From contig NZ_KE992115.1 in the NCBI RefSeq assembly GCF_000466425.1, forward strand, positions 1 to 60,987: a stretch of 60,987 bases of DNA, written 5' to 3'. Origin of the DNA: Capnocytophaga sp. oral taxon 863 str. F0517. GTDB taxonomy: Bacteria > Bacteroidota > Bacteroidia > Flavobacteriales > Flavobacteriaceae. Within the stretch, counting starts at the first letter, position 1, and each line of letters opens with the position of its first letter. Positions 52,839 to 60,784 of the stretch are shown one piece after another. The translations under genes and the position numbers were made by a program. The notes under the pieces are model-generated. The model was not told the DNA's origin. It was given only the letters and a program-made list of their open reading frames with translations, and ran no database searches.

Positions 52839-54296
52839 ATGAACGAAAAAGATATAAAACAACTACATAACCTATTACTTGAATTAACACATTTACCTCA
52901 AGAAAATGAATGGGTTGAATTTAAGACTAATAACAAGGATCCCCAAGTAATTGGCGAAAACATATCGGCTATGGCTAATAGTGCTATTATAGCAGATAGA
53001 ATAAGTGCTTATATCGTTTGGGGAGTAGAAGATGGTACACATCAGATTGTTGGCACCCATTTTCATCCTTCTTCCATTAGGCACAATCAGCAAGAATTAG
53101 AAAGTTGGCTGTTACAAAAGCTTGATCCCAAAATTGATTTCAAATTCTATGAGTTTGATTATCAGGAAAAATCCATGGTGATTTTAGAGATACGCCCCAT
53201 TAAAATCAAACCTGTAAAATTTGATGGGACTGAATATATTCGAATAGGTTCCTATACCAAAAAACTGCAAGTGTATCCTGAGAAAGAAAGAGAACTTTGG
53301 AGAAGTCTAGATCGTGTCCCTTTTGAAAAACAAATAGCTATGAAACAAGTAGAAGGTGAACGAGTATTGCAGTTATTAGACTTTAGTAAGTATTTTGAGC
53401 TGACCCATCAACCTTTTCCTCAAGATCAGGGAGGCATTTTACAAAAACTATCTGATGAACGACTCATTATTCAGAATGATAGTAGATGGGACATCACCAA
53501 TCTAGGAGCTATTCTGTTTGCCAAGCGCTTATCAAACTTTGATTTTTTGGGTAGGAAGGGCATAAGGATTATTCGTTACGATGGGAATAACAAATTTACA
53601 ACCTTAAAGGAGATAGAAAGTGTCGGAGGATATGCCGTAGACTTTGAGTTTATGATAAGTAGTATCAAGGCGTTGCTTCCTTCTTATGAGGAAATAGGAC
53701 AAGTTTTTCGTAGAGAAAGGAATACTTATCCTGATATCGCACTACGAGAATTGGTGGCTAATGCTCTGATACATCAGGATTTCAATATAACAGGTACTTC
53801 TCCTATGGTAGAGATATTCTCCCACCGTATTGAAATTACCAATGCAGGTTCTCCCCTTGTAGAAGTGAGTCGTTTTATGGACAAACCCCCTCGTAGTCGA
53901 AATGAAATCTTAGCAAAACTGATGCGTAGGATAGATATTTGTGAGGAACGTGGTACAGGAATTGATAAAGTTATTTCACAAATAGAACAGAACCAGATGC
54001 CAGCTCCTTTATTTGAAGATTTAGGGGACTATACTAAGGTCACCTTGTTCACCTACAAAGAATTTAGCACTATAAGCAAAGAAGAACGCCTAAGAGCTTG
54101 TTATTGGCATTGTGTATTCAAATATACTATACATGAGCAAATGAATAATACTTCCTTACGAGAGCGTTTTGGTAATAGTGTTAGCACGCCTATGATCAGT
54201 AAGATTATAAAAGAAGCACAAGAGAGAAAGTTAATTAAAATATTTGATGAAGAAGTTGGCCTCAAAGCTATGAAATATATTCCCTCCTGGGCTTAA
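52839..54296 (+). CDS. Schlafen/AlbA_2-domain ATP-binding protein
   Basis: A 485-aa protein. Residues ~15-135 form an AlbA_2 (Schlafen-like) domain (ENEWVEFKTN ... YIVWGVEDGTHQIVG ... YIRIGSYTKKL). About 290-410 is a GHKL-type ATPase-like region (ALRELVANALIHQDFNI, EITNAGSP, CEERGTGIDK), and the last ~60 residues form a winged helix. Such proteins are annotated as transcriptional regulators or putative helicases and are frequent on mobile elements and in defence regions; some Schlafen-like proteins cleave tRNA. The gene is AT-richer than its neighbours and lies exactly between two 122-bp direct repeats; its stop codon shares a base with the right repeat. It looks like an inserted cassette. 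Confidence 0.88.
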   Translation: MNEKDIKQLHNLLLELTHLPQENEWVEFKTNNKDPQVIGENISAMANSAIIADRISAYIVWGVEDGTHQIVGTHFHPSSIRHNQQELESWLLQKLDPKIDFKFYEFDYQEKSMVILEIRPIKIKPVKFDGTEYIRIGSYTKKLQVYPEKERELWRSLDRVPFEKQIAMKQVEGERVLQLLDFSKYFELTHQPFPQDQGGILQKLSDERLIIQNDSRWDITNLGAILFAKRLSNFDFLGRKGIRIIRYDGNNKFTTLKEIESVGGYAVDFEFMISSIKALLPSYEEIGQVFRRERNTYPDIALRELVANALIHQDFNITGTSPMVEIFSHRIEITNAGSPLVEVSRFMDKPPRSRNEILAKLMRRIDICEERGTGIDKVISQIEQNQMPAPLFEDLGDYTKVTLFTYKEFSTISKEERLRACYWHCVFKYTIHEQMNNTSLRERFGNSVSTPMISKIIKEAQERKLIKIFDEEVGLKAMKYIPSWA

Positions 54297-54418
54297 TTTG
54301 CTTAACCGTTGCTTAACCAGAAAGCCCTTTTTGGCAGGAAATTTAAGGCTTTATTTATTTAAATATTTGAAAATCAAATATTTACAAAAAAATAATTTGC
54401 TTAACCGTTGCTTAACCA
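54296..54418 (+). repeat. right 123-bp direct repeat flanking the AlbA gene
   Basis: Same structure as the left copy: TTGCTTAACC at 54298, 54309, 54397 and 54408, same central GAAAGCCC block and hairpin. The only differences are around 54383-54390 (ACAAAAAA instead of GTGAAAA). Confidence 0.95.
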
Positions 54419-54491
54419 CTTTTATTATTTCTTTTTTGTTTACGCAAATTCTCCACGAATTCACTTACTAATTTAAAAATATTCTAAATAA

Positions 54492-54523
54492 TTTGTGGCT
54501 TTGGATTTTTATTTGTACTTTTG
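54492..54523 (+). promoter_or_regulatory. consensus azurin promoter
   Basis: TTTG (54492-54495) and TACTTTTG (54516-54523), 20-nt spacing, 29 nt before the ATG. Confidence 0.75.
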
Positions 54524-54552
54524 CGGCACGTTTATATCTAAATCATTTCGAT

Positions 54553-55074
54553 ATGAAGAAAACATTATTCCTTATGGCTACTGTAGCCCTTATGGTAGCT
54601 TCTTGTGGAGACAACAAAAAATCTGAAGAGTCCTCACAAACTGCTGAACAAGCTGCTGCTGAAGCTGCTGCTCCTGCCCAGAGCCAAGAGACAGAAGCCA
54701 TCACTGTAAACTTAGAAGGTACTGACCAAATGACTTTCAATATTCAGGAAATCAAAGCCAAAGCTGGGCAGACTATCAATCTTACTCTAAAACACGTAGG
54801 CCAAATGGCCAAAAACCAAATGGGACACAACTTCGTCTTACTTAAAAAAGGAACCGATATTCCTGCCTTTGGTATGGCGGCTATGGAGGCTGGTCTCGAA
54901 AAAGAATATATCCCTAACGATGGAAAAGATGTTATCGTTCATACTAAGCTTCTTGGGGGTGGAGAATCTGATACAATCTCCTTCAAAGCTCCTTCCGAAC
55001 CTGGTTCTTACGATTATATCTGCTCCTATCCTGGACACTTCTCCCTAATGAAAGGAGTGCTTATCGTAGAATAA
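54553..55074 (+). CDS. azurin-like blue copper lipoprotein
   Basis: A 173-aa cupredoxin. The ATG at 54553 gives a lipoprotein signal with lipobox VASC (C18); it follows a consensus promoter. A Gln/Ala/Glu-rich spacer (about 20-48) precedes the azurin domain. Copper ligands are in place: H92 (MGHNF), C157, H162 and M166 (YICSYPGHFSLMKG), the C-x4-H-x3-M spacing of azurins. It should shuttle electrons in the periplasm, perhaps tethered to a membrane by its lipid. The first disulfide cysteine of Pseudomonas azurin is not present. A single-gene unit with its own terminator. Confidence 0.93.
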   Translation: MKKTLFLMATVALMVASCGDNKKSEESSQTAEQAAAEAAAPAQSQETEAITVNLEGTDQMTFNIQEIKAKAGQTINLTLKHVGQMAKNQMGHNFVLLKKGTDIPAFGMAAMEAGLEKEYIPNDGKDVIVHTKLLGGGESDTISFKAPSEPGSYDYICSYPGHFSLMKGVLIVE

Positions 55075-55109
55075 ACTGGTTCCAAAATTATTCTTTTCTG
55101 TAAAATAAG

Positions 55110-55137
55110 AGGCTACCCCAAAAGGATAGCCTTTTTT
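55110..55137. terminator. bidirectional terminator after azurin
   Basis: AGGCTACC and GG(A)TAGCCT arms with a one-base bulge, followed by TTTTTT on the plus strand; the minus-strand flank is also T-rich. It serves azurin and probably the convergent FAH-fold gene, whose stop lies in the T-run. Confidence 0.8.
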
Positions 55138-55717
55138 ATTTTACCTCCACTGAGAAATTCAGCCTTGCCTCTATCCTTCCTTCCCAAGTAGTACCTGCCT
55201 CTATAGGATAAAGGTCGGCAGCCAAGGGGAGCGCTATGAGATCACCCGTACGAAGGGTCACATATTCAGATGCCTGATGTAGTGCCAAGGGTAGGGACTG
55301 TATAGCATTTCTCAAGGAAAATTCCTGCACCAGCACCTCGTTTTGAGTAAAGACAGCCTTGGCATCGTCCGCACTTAAATCCTTTATAGCCATAAAATTA
55401 CCCACTATCATACTATCATCAAAGGCGGTAGCCAGCTCCCAAGGCTTTCCTTGCGCTTGTAGCTGTTGTTGTCTATCATAAGCCGTCAAGGCCAGTGCTA
55501 AGCCAACTTGTTCGTAGTACTTGAAGGCGAACTTCTCTACTATACACTTGCCCTGCTTGCTGATTTTTGCCAATAGCACCGCTTGCCCCCTTAGGTCAGT
55601 GGTAAAATCTGGAAGATAGAGCGGTAGCTCTCTATTATGTATAGCTGTATCTGGCTTTGTATAGAGAAGTGGAAGCGCTGCCTCCGCTGTAGCAGGTTGT
55701 ATATATACTATTTTCAC
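55136..55717 (-). CDS. degenerate FAH-fold protein (probable pseudoenzyme)
   Basis: A 193-aa protein. KPDTAIHNRELPLYLPDF, KFAFKYYEQVGL, QAQGKPWELATAFD and VTLRTGDLI align with flavobacterial fumarylacetoacetate hydrolase-family proteins of about 205 aa. The metal ligands appear lost: the acidic pair of HxExE reads G-Q45-A-V47, and the Asp of the following DxTARD segment is A76. The TGTP loop after GDLI reads ALPLAA, and the conserved N-terminal GRNY start is also altered. The fold is probably kept and the reaction lost, or a new role acquired. Comparison is with the family as I remember it. Divergent from rsmD. Confidence 0.7.
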   Translation of the reverse strand: MKIVYIQPATAEAALPLLYTKPDTAIHNRELPLYLPDFTTDLRGQAVLLAKISKQGKCIVEKFAFKYYEQVGLALALTAYDRQQQLQAQGKPWELATAFDDSMIVGNFMAIKDLSADDAKAVFTQNEVLVQEFSLRNAIQSLPLALHQASEYVTLRTGDLIALPLAADLYPIEAGTTWEGRIEARLNFSVEVK

Positions 55718-55748
55718 TAAAAAACTTTTTTAATCGTTATAAAATCCG

Positions 55749-55756
55749 TAATTTTG
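55749..55756 (+). promoter_or_regulatory. -7 box for rsmD
   Basis: TAATTTTG, 16 nt before the rsmD ATG; the -33 region is a T-run without a G. Confidence 0.5.
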
Positions 55757-55772
55757 CCTTTTATTTAGCCTT

Positions 55773-56312
55773 ATGCGTATTATTTCCGGAAGCCATCGCG
55801 GCAAACAGCTTATTGCTCCCAAGACCCTCCCTGTCCGCCCTACAACGGACTTTGCCAAGGAGTCGCTTTTTAATATTTTGAACAATTATTTTTTCTTCGA
55901 TAGTATCAAAGTACTCGACCTTTTTGCCGGTACGGGCAATATCAGCTATGAGTTTGGCAGTCGAGCTTGTCTCGATATCACGGCGGTGGATAGCCATGCG
56001 GGCTGTGTACAATACATCCGTAAAACAGCCGAAGCCCTCGCCTACCCTATTGAGGTGGTCAAATCGGATGTCTTCACTTACTTGGAGCGCTGCCTAAGTC
56101 AGTACGATGTCATCTTCGCCGATCCCCCTTATGATATGGAGCCCGAGCGCTTAGAGCGCCTCATCGGGATGGTCTTCGAGCGCAACCTCCTTAGTGAGGA
56201 GGGACTGCTGATTGTCGAACACTCCTCCAAAGTCTATTTAGAAGAAGTCCCTCATTTCCAGGAAGAAAGACGATATGGAGGGACGACCTTTAGTCTCTTT
56301 AATAATGAATGA
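55773..56312 (+). CDS. rsmD: 16S rRNA (guanine966-N2)-methyltransferase RsmD
   Basis: A 179-aa SAM-dependent methyltransferase that modifies G966 of 16S rRNA. The start MRIISGSHRGKQL, SAM loop LFAGTGNISYE (residues 50-60) and catalytic DPPY (117-120) are diagnostic. The stop codon TGA is also the first base triplet of a heptamer pair that continues into the downstream gap. coaD, often found next to rsmD, lies 1.2 kb further on. Confidence 0.94.
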   Translation: MRIISGSHRGKQLIAPKTLPVRPTTDFAKESLFNILNNYFFFDSIKVLDLFAGTGNISYEFGSRACLDITAVDSHAGCVQYIRKTAEALAYPIEVVKSDVFTYLERCLSQYDVIFADPPYDMEPERLERLIGMVFERNLLSEEGLLIVEHSSKVYLEEVPHFQEERRYGGTTFSLFNNE

Positions 56313-56364
56313 CAAATGACTAATAATCAGCATGATATTAGTCACTTGTCACTTATCACTTGTC
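56310..56364. repeat. inverted heptamer hairpin between rsmD and the DinB-like gene
   Basis: TGACAAA TGACTAA (56310-56323) faces ATTAGTC ACTTGTC ACTTATC ACTTGTC (56337-56364). The inner parts pair as a ~15-bp stem with one mismatch around a short loop. It fills the gap between convergent genes and could act as a terminator. Confidence 0.75.
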
Positions 56365-56365
56365 G

Positions 56366-56833
56366 TTAAACCAAGTATTTTATTCCAATGACCAGCCCTA
56401 AGTGCATTCCCTCATGGGTATTATTGAAATAAATGGCATCTTCCACACAGCCAAGAGGATAGTCTAGCCCTGTGAGGTAGTCGGTATAGGTGGTGAAAAT
56501 ACCCTTTTGGTAGTCTTCTTCCAACTGCTGTTGGGTAGAAAGGAGCCATCCCTTGAGGGTATCTACCTCAGCTTGAGTAGGAATATGTCCATCGGGTACA
56601 GTTCCTTTGCGGTAAGCAGCGATGAAGTCCTGCGGAACATACATAGGCAGTCCGCTGTTGTGATAGCAATAAAGCTGCTGAGTGACAATCGCATGGGAGA
56701 TATTCCACAACAAATTATTGCGAAATCCCTGTGGAATTACAGCCAATTGTTCCAAGGTAAAACCTTCTAAATACTGTAGATAACGTTCTCGGATACATCT
56801 GTGAAGTACGAAAACGGATTTGTCTAATTTCAT
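56366..56833 (-). CDS. DinB-family four-helix protein
   Basis: A 155-aa protein of the DinB/YfiT fold. The metal-binding histidines are H47 (NISHAIV), H140 and H144 (NNTHEGMHLG). Members are thiol transferases or hydrolases with unknown substrates in most bacteria. Follows purN in the same orientation with a 17-nt gap and is probably co-transcribed. Confidence 0.85.
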   Translation of the reverse strand: MKLDKSVFVLHRCIRERYLQYLEGFTLEQLAVIPQGFRNNLLWNISHAIVTQQLYCYHNSGLPMYVPQDFIAAYRKGTVPDGHIPTQAEVDTLKGWLLSTQQQLEEDYQKGIFTTYTDYLTGLDYPLGCVEDAIYFNNTHEGMHLGLVIGIKYLV

Positions 56834-56850
56834 ATTTTATAGATTAGAGA

Positions 56851-57417
56851 TTAACTTTGTAATAACTGCTTGATAATAAGTGGAAAAGCACGATATTCCA
56901 ATTCATGTACCTTCTCGGCCAAGTGCTCCGGAGTATCCCCAGTAGTAATGACGACTCGCTCTTGGTAGATGATGGCTCCCTCATCATAGTGCTCATTGAT
57001 ATAATGAATGGTGATACCACTCTCTTGCTCGCCAGCGGCTATAACGGCCTCATGTACGTGCATACCATACATCCCTTTGCCTCCGTACTTAGGCAATAAG
57101 GAGGGGTGGATATTGACGATTTTATTAGGAAAACGAGCGATTATATTCTCTGGACACTTCCACAGGAAGCCCGCCAGCACGATAAGATCAGGCTGCTCTC
57201 TCTCCAACAGTTCCAAGATATAAGAAGTCTCATAGAAATCCTTCCTATCAAAGAGCATACAAGGGACATCCAGGCGTTCGGCACGTTCGATCACCCCCGC
57301 TTTGGGGTTATTCGTCAGGATAAGCACTACCTCTGCCAGCTGATTTTCTCTGAAATAAGTAACGATACGTTCGGCATTGGAGCCATTGCCGGAAGCAAAG
57401 AGAATGAGTTTTTTCAT
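56851..57417 (-). CDS. purN: phosphoribosylglycinamide formyltransferase
   Basis: A 188-aa enzyme that transfers a formyl group from 10-formyl-THF to GAR, step three of purine synthesis. SGNGSNAE near residue 10, LTNNPKAGV, and the catalytic triad N102, H104 (NIHPSLLPKYGG) and D145 are present. The ATG at 57417 is chosen because it gives MKKLILFASGNGSN; a 36-residue extension would contain its promoter. A minus-strand TAAATTTG with TTTG 21 nt away lies 18 nt upstream. Confidence 0.94.
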   Translation of the reverse strand: MKKLILFASGNGSNAERIVTYFRENQLAEVVLILTNNPKAGVIERAERLDVPCMLFDRKDFYETSYILELLEREQPDLIVLAGFLWKCPENIIARFPNKIVNIHPSLLPKYGGKGMYGMHVHEAVIAAGEQESGITIHYINEHYDEGAIIYQERVVITTGDTPEHLAEKVHELEYRAFPLIIKQLLQS

Positions 57418-57434
57418 CACACAAGAAATTTTTG

Positions 57435-57467
57435 CAAATTTACGCAATTTTTCCGAGGATAACCAAA
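57435..57467 (-). promoter_or_regulatory. purN promoter
   Basis: Minus-strand TTTG (57464-57467) and TAAATTTG (57435-57442), 21-nt spacing; it overlaps the region feeding the divergent coaD. Confidence 0.65.
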
Positions 57468-57486
57468 AAAAACGACTTCTTTTTCT

Positions 57487-57494
57487 TATCTTTG
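57487..57494 (+). promoter_or_regulatory. -7 box for coaD-folC
   Basis: TATCTTTG, 29 nt before the coaD ATG; no clear -33 box. Confidence 0.55.
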
Positions 57495-57523
57495 TCCCCT
57501 GAAACAACTGATGAAAACAACTC

Positions 57524-58006
57524 ATGAAAAAGGTCGTCTTTCCTGGCTCCTTTGACCCTATTACCTTAGGACATTATGATATTATCTGTAGGGCAACGGA
57601 GCTCTTTGACGAAATTATAGTGGCCGTTGGCGAGAATGCTGACAAGCGTTATATGTTCTCCGTGGAGCAGCGTATGGACTTCATTGCCAAGTGTTTTGCC
57701 GATTACAAGCGAGTCAAGATCGTTAGCTACCAAGGCCTTACAGTGGATTTCTGTAAAAGACTACAGATTCCCTTTATCCTTCGAGGGCTTCGCAACCCGG
57801 CCGATTTCGAGTTCGAACGTGCGATTGCTCATACCAATAGAGACCTGGCCGGAGTGGAAACGGTTTTCCTACTTACAGCCGTGAAGACCTCTCATATCTC
57901 TTCCTCCATAGTGCGCGATGTGATCCGAAACCGAGGCGACTATACCCGCTTGGTTCCCGAACGTGTACGTATTGAAAACATTGAAGATTACTATATACAC
58001 CCATGA
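57524..58006 (+). CDS. coaD: pantetheine-phosphate adenylyltransferase
   Basis: A 160-aa nucleotidyltransferase that makes dephospho-CoA from 4'-phosphopantetheine and ATP, the penultimate step of CoA synthesis. The (T/H)xGH signature is in FPGSFDPITLGHYDI (H17), and HISSSIVRDV is the C-terminal ISSTxxR motif. Length is typical. The end overlaps folC by four bases, so the two are translated together. Confidence 0.96.
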   Translation: MKKVVFPGSFDPITLGHYDIICRATELFDEIIVAVGENADKRYMFSVEQRMDFIAKCFADYKRVKIVSYQGLTVDFCKRLQIPFILRGLRNPADFEFERAIAHTNRDLAGVETVFLLTAVKTSHISSSIVRDVIRNRGDYTRLVPERVRIENIEDYYIHP

Positions 58007-59217
58007 CCTATACAGAAAGCATTGATTGGCTCTGGGCACATCTGCCTATGTACCAAGAAAAAGGACGATCCGCCTTCCGAGGAAAGCTGGACAACATCCT
58101 CCTTTTGTGCGACCATTTGTGCAATCCTCAAGAACAATTTCCTACAATCCATGTAGCAGGTACCAATGGCAAAGGTTCCTCTTCCCATGCCTTGGCCTCT
58201 ATCCTACAGGAGGCTGGCTACAAGGTAGGCCTCTATACCTCCCCCCATCTGAAGGATTTCCGCGAGCGTATCAAAATCAATGGGAAGAGAATTTCCAAAG
58301 AAGCCGTAACCGATTTTGTCTCTTGGCATAAGGATTTTCTGGAAGGAGAAGAATTTTCTTTCTTTGAGGTGACTGTAGGAATGGCTTTTGACTATTTTGC
58401 CCTGCAAAAAGTAGATATAGCAGTCATAGAAGTAGGACTGGGCGGACGATTGGACTCGACTAACATCATCACTCCCTTGGTCTCTCTCATCACCAATATA
58501 GGGAAGGATCACACCGATATTTTAGGAGACACCTTGGAGGAAATTGCCTACGAGAAGGCAGGTATTATCAAAAGAGGTATACCGGTAGTAATCAGTGAGT
58601 TTCACCCCCTTACGGCTCCTATCTTTAAGCAAGTAGCCTTAGAAAAAGAATCCGATATCTACCTGGCCGATTCCTTAGAAGTGCCCTATTCTATGGACTT
58701 AAAAGGAAGCTACCAAGCTAAGAATATCAAAGGGATTGTACAGACTATCAGAGTATTACAAGAGAAAGGGGTACGTATCCCTGAGGAGGCTATCGAGCGA
58801 GGGCTCTCTCATATTGTAGCCAATACACACCTTATGGGACGCTGGCAACAACTGGGAGAACGCCCGAAAATCATCTGTGATACAGCACATAATGCCCATG
58901 GCTTTGCAGAAATTTTTTCTCAATTGGCTACAGAACGCTATGCTACCCTACACATGGTACTGGGGTTTGTCAAAGAAAAAGACCTCGAAGCTATACTACC
59001 TATGTTCCCCAAAGAAGCCCATTACTACTTCTGTACCCCTAAGATAGACCGAGGCCTTAGCGCTACTACCCTACAAGAAAAAGCCGCTCAATATGGCCTA
59101 CATGGCGAGGCTTTCCCTTCGGTAGGGAGTGCTTTAGAAAGGGCAAAACAGGAGGCCGGTGAGGATGACTTCATCTACATCGGGGGGAGTACCTTCGTCG
59201 TTGCGGAGGTCGTATAA
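58003..59217 (+). CDS. folC: bifunctional folylpolyglutamate/dihydrofolate synthase
   Basis: A 404-aa Mur-ligase-type enzyme adding glutamate to dihydropteroate and folates. The P-loop is HVAGTNGKGSSSHA (from about 50), followed by YTSPHLKDFRERIKING and VEVGLGGRLDSTN; the C-terminal glutamate-binding domain (ICDTAHNAHG, IGGSTFVVAEV) is complete. Starts inside the last codons of coaD (ATGA overlap). Confidence 0.95.
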   Translation: MTYTESIDWLWAHLPMYQEKGRSAFRGKLDNILLLCDHLCNPQEQFPTIHVAGTNGKGSSSHALASILQEAGYKVGLYTSPHLKDFRERIKINGKRISKEAVTDFVSWHKDFLEGEEFSFFEVTVGMAFDYFALQKVDIAVIEVGLGGRLDSTNIITPLVSLITNIGKDHTDILGDTLEEIAYEKAGIIKRGIPVVISEFHPLTAPIFKQVALEKESDIYLADSLEVPYSMDLKGSYQAKNIKGIVQTIRVLQEKGVRIPEEAIERGLSHIVANTHLMGRWQQLGERPKIICDTAHNAHGFAEIFSQLATERYATLHMVLGFVKEKDLEAILPMFPKEAHYYFCTPKIDRGLSATTLQEKAAQYGLHGEAFPSVGSALERAKQEAGEDDFIYIGGSTFVVAEVV

Positions 59218-59231
59218 GATATTGAGAGTAC

Positions 59232-59462
59232 TTAGATCTTTTTGGTGGTGATAATCTTGACCGGACAAGCCTTTTGAGCATTTTCACAAGCCTCTAATAT
59301 ACTGTCGTCGTACGACTTGAGAGTGAAAAAGCCCTTCTTCTCTGTGGAGCGCAATAGGACACTCTTACCATCCTTCTTGCTCATCTGAAACTGCTCGGGA
59401 GCCATCTCCACGCAGTAATTGCAACCTATGCACTTATCTCGTTGTAAAGTTACTATGACCAC
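59232..59462 (-). CDS. single-cluster 4Fe-4S ferredoxin
   Basis: A 76-aa ferredoxin. Three cysteines lie in CIGCNYC near residues 11-17, and the fourth in ACPVKII near the C-terminus, enough for one [4Fe-4S] cluster. It serves as a small electron carrier. The best start is GTG at 59462 (reading VVIVTLQRDKC); relatives start MVIVTLQR as I recall. A TATATTTG box on the minus strand ends on the first base of that GTG, so the start, or the box, needs checking. It converges with folC. Confidence 0.88.
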   Translation of the reverse strand: MVIVTLQRDKCIGCNYCVEMAPEQFQMSKKDGKSVLLRSTEKKGFFTLKSYDDSILEACENAQKACPVKIITTKKI

Positions 59463-59473
59463 AAATATAATGA

Positions 59474-59508
59474 TTAATGGTTAATGGTTAATGATTAATG
59501 GTTAATTA
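59474..59508. repeat. five TTAATGG-type heptamers
   Basis: TTAATGG, TTAATGG, TTAATGA, TTAATGG, TTAATTA in exact 7-bp phase, between the ferredoxin start and the DUF3109 gene. The rest of the gap to 59569 is AT-rich without a -7 box I trust. Confidence 0.85.
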
Positions 59509-59569
59509 TTAACAACTAATAATGAGCACTGATAACTAATAACTAACCACTAAAAAATGACACTTGATT

Positions 59570-60142
59570 ATGATTGAAATAGATGATACCCTAATCTCAG
59601 AGGAGATTTTAGAGAATGATTTTGTCTGCAACCTTGATGCCTGCAAGGGCGCTTGCTGTGTGGAAGGGGATGCAGGTGCCCCTGTAGAGGATGAGGAGGT
59701 AGAAATCCTCGAACGCATCTACCATAAGGTGGCTCCTTACCTCAGTGAACAAGGTCGCCAAGCCATTGAGAATCAAGGCACTGCCATCCGTGGCAGCGAT
59801 GGTGAGTGGGAAACTCCCCTTATCAATGGGGGCGAATGTGCCTATGTGGTCAGGGACGAAAAAGGAATCGTGCTCTGTGGTATAGAACAAGCCTATCGCG
59901 AAGGCAAAATAGACTGGAAAAAACCTATTTCCTGTCACCTCTACCCTATCCGTCTTAAGCAGTATACCTCCTTTATTGCCGTTAATTACGATCGCTGGAG
60001 TATCTGTAAGGATGCTTGTATACTAGGGCGCAAGCTACAAGTACCCATCTATAAGTTCGTCCGCGAAGCCCTTATCCGTAAGTTCGGCGAGCAGTGGTAC
60101 CAACAGCTGGAAGCAGCCGAAAAAATGATAAAAGAACAGTGA
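59570..60142 (+). CDS. DUF3109 family cysteine-rich protein
   Basis: A 190-aa protein with the DUF3109 signature CNLDACKGACCVEGDAGAP near residue 20 and further cysteines in ECAY, LCGIEQA, SCHLYPIR and CKDAC. The cysteine pattern suggests a bound metal or Fe-S cluster (YkgJ-like), and HLYPIRLK is the other conserved block. No reaction is known. The ATG at 59570 is preferred over a TTG two codons upstream. Confidence 0.9.
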   Translation: MIEIDDTLISEEILENDFVCNLDACKGACCVEGDAGAPVEDEEVEILERIYHKVAPYLSEQGRQAIENQGTAIRGSDGEWETPLINGGECAYVVRDEKGIVLCGIEQAYREGKIDWKKPISCHLYPIRLKQYTSFIAVNYDRWSICKDACILGRKLQVPIYKFVREALIRKFGEQWYQQLEAAEKMIKEQ

Positions 60143-60193
60143 GAGTGTCAATCTTTAAGTAGTACTTTTCGCAATTCACTATTCGTTCTCCCT

Positions 60194-60766
60194 TTAACTA
60201 AAATTTGGATTCCACTGCTGGGGGTATTTAGGGTTTTTATCCCTGTAATACTCCCTTATTTCACTCATGATACTCTCTTGAGAGCGGGTCTGTAATTCCT
60301 CAAGGGAAATGGTTTTCCCTATATAGATAATCTTCTTTTTGAAATCTCCGGCACCCAATACTACCGGTACCTTGGCCGAAAAGGCTATGTGATAGAAGCC
60401 CATACGCCATTTATTGACCTTAGAACGTGTGCCCTCTGGGGTGACTACTAAGCTAAAATTCTCCTTTTTATATAAGTCCGTAACGAACTCCACTATATGG
60501 TTGCGCTGGGAGCGGTCTATCCCCAAGCCTCCTAAGGCTCGCACCAAGGCTCCATACCAAGCTTTGGTATGGCTGTCCTTAATAATGAGCTTGATAGGCT
60601 TCTCAAACTTCCAATAAGCCAAAATACCTAACACAAACTCCCAATTGGAGGTGTGGGGTGCCACTACCAATACGCAGCGGTCAAGGGTACTCATCTCCCC
60701 TTGTAGTTCTATCTTCCAGCCAGCCAACCATAAGGCCAAACTACCTATCCATTTCTTTATCTTCAT
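60194..60766 (-). CDS. lysophospholipid acyltransferase family protein
   Basis: A 190-aa membrane-associated acyltransferase of the PlsC superfamily, likely acylating a lysophospholipid or related lipid. Motif I reads H38-TSNW-E43, so the usual HxxxxD has glutamate in place of aspartate. Motif III is PEGTR (E111, R114). The ATG at 60766 gives an amphipathic N-terminal helix and follows a minus-strand TATCTTTG by about 18 nt; a longer reading covers the promoter. The gene may support lipid remodelling. Confidence 0.88.
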   Translation of the reverse strand: MKIKKWIGSLALWLAGWKIELQGEMSTLDRCVLVVAPHTSNWEFVLGILAYWKFEKPIKLIIKDSHTKAWYGALVRALGGLGIDRSQRNHIVEFVTDLYKKENFSLVVTPEGTRSKVNKWRMGFYHIAFSAKVPVVLGAGDFKKKIIYIGKTISLEELQTRSQESIMSEIREYYRDKNPKYPQQWNPNFS

Positions 60767-60784
60767 TACTAAACTTTTGAGGGA

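Noticed and set aside
52675-54418. Complete insertion sequence
   Set aside because: There is no transposase, the flanking repeats are direct rather than inverted, and no short target duplication outside them is evident. Kept only as a possible cassette.
57418-57525. N-terminal extension of PurN
   Set aside because: It contains the purN promoter and would overlap the divergent coaD start; the family starts at MKKLILFASG.
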